Positions 35,826 through 45,929 of a stretch of DNA of 64,000 nt are shown one piece after another. The notes beneath the pieces are model-generated. The model searched no databases, was not told where the DNA came from, and was given only the letters and a program-made list of their open reading frames with translations. The DNA is from Chaetoderma sp. LZ-2023a (lineage: Eukaryota; Mollusca; Caudofoveata; Chaetodermatida; Chaetodermatidae), in NCBI GenBank assembly GCA_034401795.1, contig CM067373.1, positions 85,290,521 through 85,354,520 on the forward strand, in the 5' to 3' direction. Position 1 is the stretch's first letter; each line of letters starts with the position of its first letter. The position numbers were made by a program, and so were the translations under genes.

Positions 35826-36250
35826 CACAACACACACCCTACCATCTGCACCACATGCTAAAGTAGAAGTGTAAGACCCGCCCTAAGTGGAAATTAGACA
35901 ACTTAGGAAACTTGTACCAAAAGACTTTTTCATGACTGATTAACACCTTAGAGATGAAAAGGACGACAGCGACCACTAGCAAGGAATCAACCACTGGGAG
36001 AATTTCCAGTGTCTCCCCGCCAACGAGCCTCGTCACTACCCCATTAAGTTAGCATGCCATGCACTGTTCAAACATGCCCTCCCACTTTTCCAGGCAATGA
36101 TCCATGTGAGAACGATGATTACACAATGACGAGGATGAGAATTGCCCCTCTTTCCACCTCGCCCATGCACTTTTGGCTGACTAAAAATACCACAAGAGGT
36201 CTCTAAACTAGAATAAGAACTCCCCCATCGTGACATCTATCTCTCACTCA

Positions 36251-37188
36251 TCCTTTTCCACTTTTCATCACATTAGCACCCCTGAGAGAAAAGTGCTTAA
36301 CCTGGACACGGGTAGGAAAGATCGGAACCCACCTGCAGTAAGAAGACCCACTTACAGTGCTTTTTCCTCTGCTACACGTAGCTCAGGTACACACCACACA
36401 ACACTGAAAACTCCCCATCTGCAAACACCTCCCTCTCCCCACGGATAACCCAAGCCCAACCCCTCTTTCGAGAAAAGTACCCACCGATCAGGGAGGTCAC
36501 AGCTTCCGCGCAGGTCAGCATCAATGACCGACTCAGCCTCCATGACAGCATAAGCACTGCCACAAGCACCGCCACTGCGACGATGGTGGCTCCTATCTCC
36601 GACAGCATACCCTTCGGCGATGGCGAGGTAGAGCCTGGTGCATCATCTACCGGAACTGTCCCAAGCACCCAACAACAATGACAAGCATGCCATGTCAGCA
36701 ATGCCCTACCGGACCCACAGGCCTCCAAGGAGGCCGCATGCTGCTCCAGCCAGCAAAATTTTGTGGGGAGCCCCAAGGGATTGCCTGTGGGATGGCGTCG
36801 GCAAGAGCACGACCATGCGTGTGCAGGGGACAGGCAACAATTCGCGGCCATCTGACCACAGCTGGTGTCCGATGTGGGGCTGCAACGGCATCCACAGACG
36901 ACGATTTCATCTACCTACTGCCTCCAATGTCCCGATGCTTCCATCCCCACACCACCCAGCCAGTAAGGAGACAGGACCTACACCTACCATGAAAAGCCCT
37001 GCCGAGACAATACCAACCTCGGTCACACACAGATCTTTCCCCAGAGACATTCCACATGGAAGAAGCCAACCCCGTGTATAGATTACTGTCCGATGACAGC
37101 GAAGAACACCGATACCGACCATGGAATGTATCACCTACGATTCCGTGACCTGAGATGCCTCAATGATATCACAGAGCAAAACATTAAC
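36251..37188 (+). other. Possible leader or N-terminal part of the plus-strand Gypsy gag
   Basis: Directly upstream of the gag core. An open frame at 36638-37081 is Pro/His/Arg-rich and overlaps equally open frames on the minus strand, so translation is not established. Confidence 0.3.
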
Positions 37189-38262
37189 ACCACCCGAATA
37201 TGATAGCGAATCTCCTTAGGAGAATTATCTTTGCCAATTCCGCCTACTCGTGCATATTAATGGATGGAATAATGCCTGAAAGGAAAAGCACTTCAAGTCC
37301 TCACTGACATGCGAGCCGATAGCCCACCCTCATTCAACCCCTTTAGCGCTACCATGCAAGAACGATTCGGTGATACTACTGAAGCAGAAACCAGCAGCAT
37401 ATATGATGGGAACTGATGGAGACCTTTCCAGAACCAGCAGGTCATGTCCACTGACTTCTGCCCCAAGTGCATGGCTGCTTGAATGGAGACGCACAGAACT
37501 CGATCTTAATCAATAGTTTTATCGATGCATTAAGCGTACACCCTGACTTAAAAGACTGCATATATCAAGCCAATCTTCAGAACATCTTGGAACTCATGGA
37601 TGTGGCCATTCACATAAATAATTTTCTTAACCCCGAAGCCGCTCAGCACAGACAACTCCACCCTGATGTAAATGTAGAGGATGGACAGTAGATACTGGGA
37701 ACCACAGCTCTAGAAACCAACGTCTTCTGACCACATGGACCATGGAAGAAAAAGAACCACGAATGGAAGAAAAAGAACCAGCAATGACCGACATATCACA
37801 ACCAACCGATTCTGCCATACCATCGACTGCATCCCCTGTCGCTGGATCCAGTTGCACTCAGATGGAAGCAATTTTGAAAGCCATCCAGAACATTACCATT
37901 GGACAACTGACCAACGAACCTAAAAGGTTACCCTTAGGAGAAAACATCCACCAAATCATCATGCAGATTGCAAGTCTTAAATGCCAGCATCACCTCCACC
38001 CAAAACTCCATTATGTCTTTTGCTAGATGGACGGCTAAGCCTACTCAGCCATCGTCTGGCCTAAACTAGCCACATTAAGACCACCGGCAATTGCATCAAA
38101 ATTTATCTGTGTGCCCCTTCGCGGGGACAGACACCCTCGCAACCAACCTGTAATGTGTGCTACCGCTCCAGGCAGGTCGGACATTGGACCCAAAATTGCC
38201 TTCGTATCAGATATAGAAAAGAGGCTCATCATGCCGCCTGGACTATCGACAGCACAGAGCCC
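37189..38262 (+). pseudogene. Ty3/Gypsy Gag relic (plus strand)
   Basis: Opens with PPEYDSESP, a stop, then ENYLCQFRLLVHINGWNN, LQVLTDMRAD and MQERFGDTTEAE, the capsid-like core of metavirus Gag. The frame at 37467-37691 continues with INSFIDALSVHPDLKDCIY and LELMDVAIHINNFL. It ends in a zinc-knuckle-like CNVCYRSRQVGHWTQNC (38149-38199), whose first spacer is longer than the standard C-X2-C-X4-H-X4-C. Frameshifts at about 37400 and 37690. It differs from the gag at 21.6-23.2 kb. No pol follows: the sequence meets an opposite gag fragment. Confidence 0.8.
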
Positions 38263-38389
38263 ATGAAAAATTTGAAACCCATAATCATGCCAGATTGCAT
38301 ACCTGTTGTCGGGTGACCACCGTCCCATGCTCATTTCATCTTCAGTGCCATCACCAAAACATTCATGTAAGTCTTTCAAAGGAGGATGG

Positions 38390-39339
38390 TCCGGTTGTCT
38401 GAGCCTTTCCCTTCAATCGAGTGGCTTGGTATAGCCTGCTTGCGGTATCATCCTATCTAATTATTTCCACTATTAGGCAGAACTCGCAACAGAAATTCTC
38501 TCATGGTGTTTCTCCACCATATTCGGGCAGCATTACCGTCTTTCGTCTATTAGATCTATAGGGTGGGTCTATATGCTGATGATAAGGTGGTGGTGGATTC
38601 AGTCTCATGAGTGACATATTCCATGACATATTCCATGGACGGAACCCCCATTCCTCATTATGGTCGAATGGCATCCTCCATACAGGATTGGCTCATCTGT
38701 TCGGAAAGGTTCGGTGGGGTACTTCTTCAAGAGTGTGCAATGGGGGATATTAAAGATGGGAGTTCTCGTTCAGCAGGATCAACCAGTTGTGCAAGTTGTC
38801 ATGATATGACGTCACTCGAGTGGCGAGGGGTTCATTCTGCCGAGGAGGCGGAGGCTCCCCCACGTTCATCAGCCATCACGGGCATCTGTTGGTCCTTGGT
38901 GCCAGTCTCAGGGCTTGCGACGCTGACTCCTTCGCTTGAGGCTGGGGATCCTCCACCAATAATTGCTGACCGGAGTGGTCAGCCATCTCCTTGGAGACAG
39001 CCCGCAGCGATGTGGTTGCTTGGTCCCAGGCAGCGGGTACGTCGGTCTTGACTGTGTCACCCACTGAAGGGAGATCGAGGCGCAGTGATGCCCTGCTGAC
39101 CGTAGTCATCTTCTTTTGCTGCGAGGTAGGTCGCCCACGCTTTTGTTGTTCCCTGCTCTACCCTTTCTCCTCAGTCCGGGCAGAGGAGGGTCGAGTCGAT
39201 GAGTACGTTCGTTCCTGCAGCTGTGGTCTCGGTGGACGGGGTTCCTCTGGTGGGGTAGGCGGCTATAAGAGTCCCTGTTGTGGGTGGCAGCGAAGGTGGG
39301 GATCGTGTCAACGAATGCTTCAGTTGTGGTGGCATTCAC
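38390..39339 (-). pseudogene. Second Ty3/Gypsy Gag relic (minus strand)
   Basis: Minus strand, 38530-38480 reads LPEYGGETPWENFCCEF, then LYQATRLKGKAQT, a metavirus Gag core. Upstream, 39109-38876 is a charged frame (LDLPSVGDTVKTDVPAAWDQ) with Glu/Lys-rich helices, likely the N-terminal Gag region. It faces the plus-strand gag and breaks off close to its end. Confidence 0.65.
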
Positions 39340-42300
39340 AATGGCTCTGTTGTGACAAGGGAGGCAAATCTCCCTGGCATGGTCGGCCGTAAAGGCGCCG
39401 CCAGGCTGAATGGAGGGTCCCTCCAGGGGTAGGGATTCATTTGGGTTAATCCAGTAAGGGGAACAGGCAGTGTGTGCAGATCTATGTGGGTGCGGGTGCT
39501 GGATGAAAAGGTGACTGTAGGTGGCTTTCTGCTTTTCCTGGCCTGCGCTAGATCCAGGCTCTTATTAGGCGTTTCTCTCTCTCTCGGGTACTAGTGTGTC
39601 ACGGGATGGATGAGAGAAAGGGAGGAGGCACAGGGGATTTGGAGAGCGGGTCTTACTTAACATTTAGGCTTTCCAGGAGCTCCATGCACGATATTATGAT
39701 CGCGGGCTGAAGGAAAGCTGTGCACAGGGTGGCAACTGGAGCAATTCACATCCTGATCGCCGGTAGTCCTATCTTAGGTACAGTCGCTTCTGAGGTGGGG
39801 GTGCATCTGAGATGATGGGGGAAACACCTGTCTCTCCGGGTGGGGAGGTGGGAAGGTAGAAAGGGGAGAAGGGTCCTAAATGGGTGGAGCGGGAGAGGGG
39901 ACAGCAGGCTTTTCATGAGGAAGGGCAATGAAGTTTGAGGCCATTGCCATCTAGTTGATCTAAAGTTCTCTAGATGCGTCCAGAGGTGGGGCTTCTGTGT
40001 GTGCCTAACCCTAACACTTTTTAGAGGGGTTCTGGCATGAGCCGGTGGCTTAGGCTAGCTATAACTGTGTGTGTTCCTGCCACAGGCAGCCCCAGAATGG
40101 TGCAATCAGTTAGGTTATGCGAGAACCTCTTCCCACAGAGGGTTGGGTAAATGTTTGGCTTGTGAACATTTCCCTACAAAACATAGGTACGGATCAAAAG
40201 ACCAGTTTGAGTGGTCGAATGAAAAATGCAGGCCGCGGCGGACCAAGCAACTAATTTCCTAATCCTAGCAGTATATACTACTCATAGGGGCCAAGACAGT
40301 GCAGATCGAAGGCATGTATCGATTGCGGGTATTTCAGCAGAAGGGGGAGCTAACCCTGAGCGACTGGTGGCTACGCTGTAGGTGACAATTATCACTAGTT
40401 GGAAGTGGTCCAGGTGTGAATTGCACGGGGCCTACCAAAATAAGTAAAGGATGGTGGGGAATATTTCGGCATTAAGTGTGCAGCATGTCACCCACTCAAA
40501 AGAGCTGTGAATATGGGAGGACCATCAGTTCACCAGTGGAAGCAATGCCGTTACCAACCCTAGTAATTTGTCTCCATGTTGAATGGGGCACTAGATTGCT
40601 GTCTGCAATTTACTGCTAAGACAGACGATCTCCTATCTGACCATTCCTAGAAGCAAAATGGAACTTCCTCTCAGAGGCAGTGGAAAGAATCGATCAAAAG
40701 GGACGCTTAGTGCATTATCTCTGAAGATTCTGTAAGAGACGAAAACTAAGAACTGGATTAGTGCATATATTTAAGATCTTAAACATGCACAGTTTAATTC
40801 CTAAGTGCCGTGGAAACAGTCACAGTCATAGTAGAAAACAGTCCCACAAATGCGGGGTCTAGACTTTGCAATTGTATATTCCCAAGGCACAACGTCACAC
40901 AGTATTTTAATTCTTGATGGCCGGAGATCACAATAAGCATGGATGAAAGTTCAATGACTTCCTCACATAATAAGTGGTCATGAAAAGGTGGTGCAAAGAG
41001 AGTTAGTTCGTCCCATGGTGTGGCCGAATCTAGCAAATGGCACAGAGATAAAATCGAATGTGCTGAAGTGGCTGTTCTAAGTAGAAGCAGAAATTCCTTC
41101 TATTCTTCTAGAGCGAAAACAACAAGCGGCAGAATGTTCTTTACCATGAAAGCCACAAGCAGCGGAATTCGCGCCTGCTCAGAAACTGATATCAAGTGGC
41201 ATTTGTTGAGTTCTTCTTCATGGCAGACAGCTTACAGCCGAGATGTTTCTGGCGGGGTCTCAGTGAGATGGAATCAGCAGTGCGGCTGGTGTGTAGGCAG
41301 GCCTACTTTCCTCCAGAGTCAGAAGACGGTGCAGAGGTCTCAGATCAGCGAGGTTTTCTGAGTGGTTCAGAGGTGGTGGTTTGCTGGAGATGTAGAAATT
41401 TTGGTTGTTATTTTGGGCTGCTCTTGCGGAGCGGTCCTTCCAAAATTTAAGGTTTCCCCACTGCCTGTGTAGATGACAGCCCATGGCGAGTGTTAGGATC
41501 CATGGCAATCTTCCCATCATTTACTGAATCGGGAAGTAGGATGTGTACCATCGACTGTGGTTGTTGGCGACACAGTAACAGAGCAGCCTCTCAGCAGCAC
41601 GGTGCCGAGATCATAGAGCGAACCACTTTCATACTCTCTGCTCTGCATCTCATTATCGTTCAGTATTCATCTTTTCTGGTGTTGAGGTCTCGGTAGCAGC
41701 AGTAGGTTAAATGTCGACGCTGCATTTTTGGTTATTTAGGGTGTTTAGGATTTCCTGTTTTGTCTTGACCTCATATTATCATGTCGAGGAAACTGAGTCT
41801 TCAGACTTTTCAGAGGTGCCAAACATTCCTGGAAAGCGATGTGATCATGGCCGTTAGTAGAAAGAAATTATGCAAAGATCATGTATATGAAAAGCTAAAG
41901 TGACCACCCAGCCATCATTCCCGTGTACTGTTATATGAAGAAAACCTATATTACGGGGTTACTCCAATTGGCCTAGCGCTTGCGCAGAGGGGACACATCG
42001 TGTTTTAGACATTTTTACCATAATACGTGCTGCCGAATAATTTAAACCCATTCCGGTCTCTAGCTCCGAGCTTTCTAAAGGCATCTCCTCCCCTATGAGC
42101 TCAACACCAGCAAGTGATATTGCAAGCCCATCTCCAAGCAGTGAAAAGAAAAAAGTACAGCAATGTCAGCACCATTCCTGCCCCCAACGGCCACCAGGTG
42201 GCCCAGGAGTGCCGGAATTGACCAGATGAATTCGATGTACGCCCTTCGTATCCCCCAGCTCAAGATCGAAATCAAGAAATTCCACATAGAGAGCTTGTAC

Positions 42301-44201
42301 CTTTAAAGAAGCTATTCCCCGCTAAGGTCTCCCCCACTAACCCATACAAGTCTCTTCAACAAAAACAGACCAAGTGACCGCACCAACTAACGTCAGTAGA
42401 ATTGTATGGTGTACAAAGCATGCAATGAATATATATAGGCGAAAATGCACATGCAAGGCAAGCAATATAATGTGGAAGTAGTAGATTACTATGTTCGTAA
42501 GGAAACGAGCGCACTGCAGCGAGTGCAACGCTATTTATTCCACCCCATCACCGAGCTGGTAGAGTGGTGTATTAGAAAAAGCCATTATACGAAATAGAGT
42601 TGGGAATGCTTATTGCTACCTATCTAACCATTTAGTGAAAAGTCAAAAGAAAGAATGGGAGAAATCTGTCTGCAGGCAGTGTGTGTGTGGTGGATCTATT
42701 CCGAGGAGGCTGCTGAGTGAGTGGGGGTGGTGACTAACTCGCTACTTCTGAGTAGTTTTTGATAGCGGTTTGGTTATGAATGGATATCTTCTTTGTTGGC
42801 TTGGAGTTGCAGCTTCCAGTCAATTTCTGGCGGCTACCATAAGCGAGACATGATGACCTCAGTCCAACTGCCACTGGTAAGGTGCTATAGCTTTGGTTGT
42901 TTGTTTGCCGTGCTTGATCCAGGGGGGGGGGGCATTAAAAATTGGCGAAGCTCACTGAGGTATAATAGTGGCGCCAATGGTCGGAGGCCAATGAGTGTTC
43001 AGTTGCTCGAGGTGGGTTTTGGTCCCTGTGGCTCAGGTGACTCCAGTGTCGGTCCTCAGAGCTGTGACATGACGGACAGCACATCCTCTCTGTCGATTTT
43101 CGTCTCTTGGTCTGCGTATTTACTATCTGGGAGGGTTATGTGACTTCTCCCTCTTTCCATGAACGAATGACAGGGTTTGTCTACATCTTAAAGCTGCTAT
43201 AATCTATAATGCACCAGGCTCTGGCCTCTAGCATATGTACTTGAGCAGCAGGCACGAGAAAGAAGATTTTTCATTCTCAAAATATCTCCACAATGAGGTA
43301 CCATAGAGCGATTCCATGGACTCCACCAGAATAATGTCGAAGAGACGGTTCCAAGGGCCGCAAACTATCGCTATTTGGTTTAGAAACGAGATAGCGGTGA
43401 CGAAATATCTTTCAGGTCGTCCATGGGAAAAACGTACAACCTAGATATATATGCACTATATGTGATTTAGCACTGGATGCTGTGCAATGTCTCTCGAATT
43501 TCTGCAGCAACGAATTCGCACTAGGTTCGTTTTTAGGTGTAATGAGCATGCCCTACACTGGACATTTCCAGTGTGATGGATGATTGCTTTCATCCCGGAC
43601 CAGCGAGTTGATTAGTCTCGTGGGTCGGCAGATGGCAGTACGTAGCCACGCCTCTGATGAGCAAGTACACGCCTCCAAACAGTAATATATTATTAGAATA
43701 AAATTTAACATGTGATGAATATTTTACTTCACACGTCTATGTTGAATGCTACTAGGAAATATATACTACAAGGCCATTTTGAATTTGATGACCATTTTGA
43801 ATCTGACGGCCATTTCGAATAAGAGAATTATAAGCTAATTATGAGTAGATATTATGTCAATGCCATTGTGACTAGGATGAGTAAGGTTTAGCCATATTTG
43901 GTACTTGGACAGCTGCTGAGCATTGTTGATATTTTGGGTGGTCATTTTGAATTTGGTGGATTTGAGCAGCAAGGATTATTCTGACAAATGGCTTCCCTAG
44001 TTTTTAACTGGAATCAGCAGATCTTAAAACCCCTATATACAGTGTCATGCTTTGTGCCAGAAGTGAATATCTTTTCAATTAAATCCGCATCACAGTCCAG
44101 TGTAGAATATATTTGTGTAAGCCATACCATCATCAATATGGCCAGCAAATCAACCTCGGAAATTTTTTAAAGTATCATATTTGAGCCCAGAAGAAACAAA
44201 A
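39340..44201. other. Intergenic, unassigned
   Basis: About 4.9 kb left of the Polinton without recognisable coding sequence. Small features only: a G run at 42920, and a repeated CCATTTTGAATTTGA-like phrase at 43770-43960. Confidence 0.4.
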
Positions 44202-44206
44202 TATAG
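44202..44206 (+). repeat. Target-site duplication, left (TATAG)
   Basis: TATAG precedes the terminal AGTAGTAGTGTCGG and recurs at 60473-60477 directly after the right terminus. Polintons make 5-6 bp duplications on integration. Confidence 0.92.
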
Positions 44207-44464
44207 AGTAGTAGTGTCGGGATTAAAATGATACCACCTCCCTCAACTGGCTGCCGTTCGGCGATCCGTGGCCCCCACCGCCCTCTCAATCCCTGGGGCA
44301 TAGGTTGGTGAGACATCTAGATGGAGGCCCAGGGTTGTTGGGACAGGTGGTTGGTATGCCTCTAGGTGAAGGCCCCATGGATTATGAGGGCGGTGGGGGC
44401 CACGGATCGCTGAACGGCTGCCAGTTGAGGGAGGTTGTATCATTTTAATCCAGACATTACTGCT
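44207..44464 (+). repeat. Left terminal palindrome (outer TIR)
   Basis: AGTAGTAGTGTCGGGATTAA starts the element, and its approximate reverse complement (TTTTAATCCAGACATTACTGCT) closes the segment at 44464. The interior pairs too: TTCGGCGATCCGTGGCCCCC at 44254 against GGGGGCCACGGATCGCTGAA at 44395. The end can fold into a hairpin of roughly 110-bp arms. Confidence 0.9.
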
Positions 44465-44568
44465 AAGCAAATGATACCACTGCTCTCGCAATCTCTGGGG
44501 CATAGGTTGCGGGCGGAGGCCAGGTGCGGGGGCCACCACATGCCCAGACAGGCAACCAGAGGGATTTA
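44465..44568 (+). repeat. Inner TIR, left
   Basis: AAATGATACCACTGCTCTCG...TGGGGCATAGGTTGCGGG matches the reverse complement of 60137-60197. The similarity then degrades. Confidence 0.75.
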
Positions 44569-45130
44569 CACCACCCACAGGTCCTGATCGCCACACATAA
44601 TAGGGTCTGAACACCCATTTAGGGACAGACATCCACAGGGATAAACACCACCCACAGGTACTGATCGCCAGCACCACACATAATAGGCCTGAAAGCCCAG
44701 ACATGGGATATACATCACCCACAGGTACTGATTGCCACACATAATAGCGTCTGAACGCCCATTTAGAGACAGGCATCCAGAGGAATATACACAACCCACA
44801 GGTACTAATCGCCAGCACCACACATAATAGGTCTGAACGCCCAGACAGGAGATATATACCACCCACAGGTACTGATCGCCACACATAATACGGTCTGAAT
44901 GCCCATTTAGAGACAGGCATCCACAGGGATCTACACCACCCACAGGTACTGATCGCCAGCACCACACATAATATGTCTGAATGCTGATCGCCACTCATAA
45001 TAGGGTCTGAACGCCCATTTGGAGACAGACATCCACAGGGATATACACCACCCACAGGTACTGATCGCCACACATAATAGGGTCTGAACGCCCATTTAGA
45101 GACATGCATCCACAGGGATATACACCATGA
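44569..45130 (+). repeat. Tandem array inside the left TIR, alternating 78- and 68-bp forms
   Basis: About eight units, each starting CACCACCCACAGGTACTGAT. The long form carries CGCCCATTTAGAGACAGGCATCC, the short form has an added CAGCAC and lacks that block. Long and short forms alternate. One degenerate inverted unit is at 60023-60090. The array ends exactly at the start codon of the SAP-like gene, whose leader is derived from the last unit. A 299-codon minus-strand frame across the array is a by-product of the repetition. Confidence 0.9.
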
Positions 45131-45612
45131 GTACTGTTGCACAGATTCACGCTATTGCAAAGCAATTCGGCCTTAGAGGCTACTCTAAGGCCAAGAAAGC
45201 CGACCTGCTCCAGATGATTGACCAGGTCCGTGCCGGGGAGTGGCAGAAGCGACTCTCCCCAGCAATGAATATGGGAAGGTTTCGAGTGTTTACCGAGGAT
45301 CCTTGGAATCCCCACAAGAAAGCGCAGTGGATACGTGAGTTTAGTCAGTTGGACGAGGAGGTGACTGCTAGCTTGCGAGCCAAGGCTGTAGCAAGGCGGA
45401 TGGGCCTATTCACTGGACCACTTAACTCTCCAACGCAGGGGGGGGGGGGCCCACACCCTATGCAGGCATCCATTGGGATATACACCATGAATACTGTTGC
45501 ACAGCTTCGCGCTATTGCAAAGCAATTCGGCCTTAGAGTCTACTCTAAGGCCAAGAAAGCCGGCCTGCTCCAGATGATCAGACAGGTCTATGCCGAGGAG
45601 TGGCAGAAGTGA
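45127..45612 (+). CDS. SAP/Rho-N-like protein, tandemly duplicated
   Basis: 161 codons from ATG after the tandem array. Residues 1-32 (STVAQIHAIAKQFGLRGYSK then AKKADLLQMI) form a helix-extended-helix resembling SAP or Rho N-terminal domains, which bind DNA or RNA. A linker with EDPWNPHKKAQWIRE follows. The same domain starts again at residue 122, because a 361-bp segment (45127-45487) is repeated from 45488. The second copy ends at a TGA where the first has CGA. Similar domains occur in short proteins near the polymerase of other Polintons. The role is unknown; nucleoprotein or terminus binding is inferred. Confidence 0.65.
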   Translation: MSTVAQIHAIAKQFGLRGYSKAKKADLLQMIDQVRAGEWQKRLSPAMNMGRFRVFTEDPWNPHKKAQWIREFSQLDEEVTASLRAKAVARRMGLFTGPLNSPTQGGGGPHPMQASIGIYTMNTVAQLRAIAKQFGLRVYSKAKKAGLLQMIRQVYAEEWQK

Positions 45613-45907
45613 CTCTCCCGAGCAATGAATACGGGAAGGTTTCCAGTGCTTACCAAAGAGGATCCTTGGAATCCCCACAAGAAAGTGCAGTGGATACGTG
45701 AGCGTCGTCAGTTGGCTGAGGAGGTGACTGCTAGCTTGCGAGTCATGACTGTAGCGAGGCAGATGGAGGCCCATCCACTGGAGCGCTTAACTCTCAAATG
45801 CAGGATCATTAAGCAAAGCCGAGGTCTGCGCCCAGCCCGGAGCATAAGGGGGCCGAGGTCTGAACTCTTAGCCCAGAGCATTAGGCGAGAAGGTGAACAC
45901 ATTCTCT
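45488..45907 (+). pseudogene. Second copy of the SAP-like gene, interrupted
   Basis: Second unit of the 361-bp duplication. Its frame stops at 45610-45612, and beyond that, in another frame (45625-45907), it continues with the EDPWNPHKKVQWIRE linker and a basic tail RGLRPARSIRGPR. A 3-bp insertion (lysine codon) near 45655 separates it from copy 1. The basic tail suggests nucleic-acid contact. The gene appears to lead directly into the polymerase region. Confidence 0.6.
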
Positions 45908-45929
45908 AACAGCGTCTCGGCGAAAGGGA

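Larger units (their letters stand above)
32701..36250. other. Intergenic, mostly unassigned
   Basis: No gene seen. Possible tRNA-derived SINE remnant on the minus strand at 33465-33565 (A box-like GGTCAGTGTCGTAAAAGCACC, B box-like GAGTTCGAGCCCC). From 33.6 to 35.5 kb base composition is more even, but frames are short and without family motifs. Confidence 0.4.

Noticed and set aside
36372-36851. 159-codon minus-strand frame
   Set aside because: Overlaps several equally open frames on the plus strand in a GC-rich stretch upstream of a gag relic. Composition is not protein-like.
44243-45142. 299-codon minus-strand open frame, the longest in the window
   Set aside because: It runs across the terminal palindrome and tandem array, repeats Cys/Trp/Val phrases with unit length, and has no domain character. 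It is a by-product of repetition.
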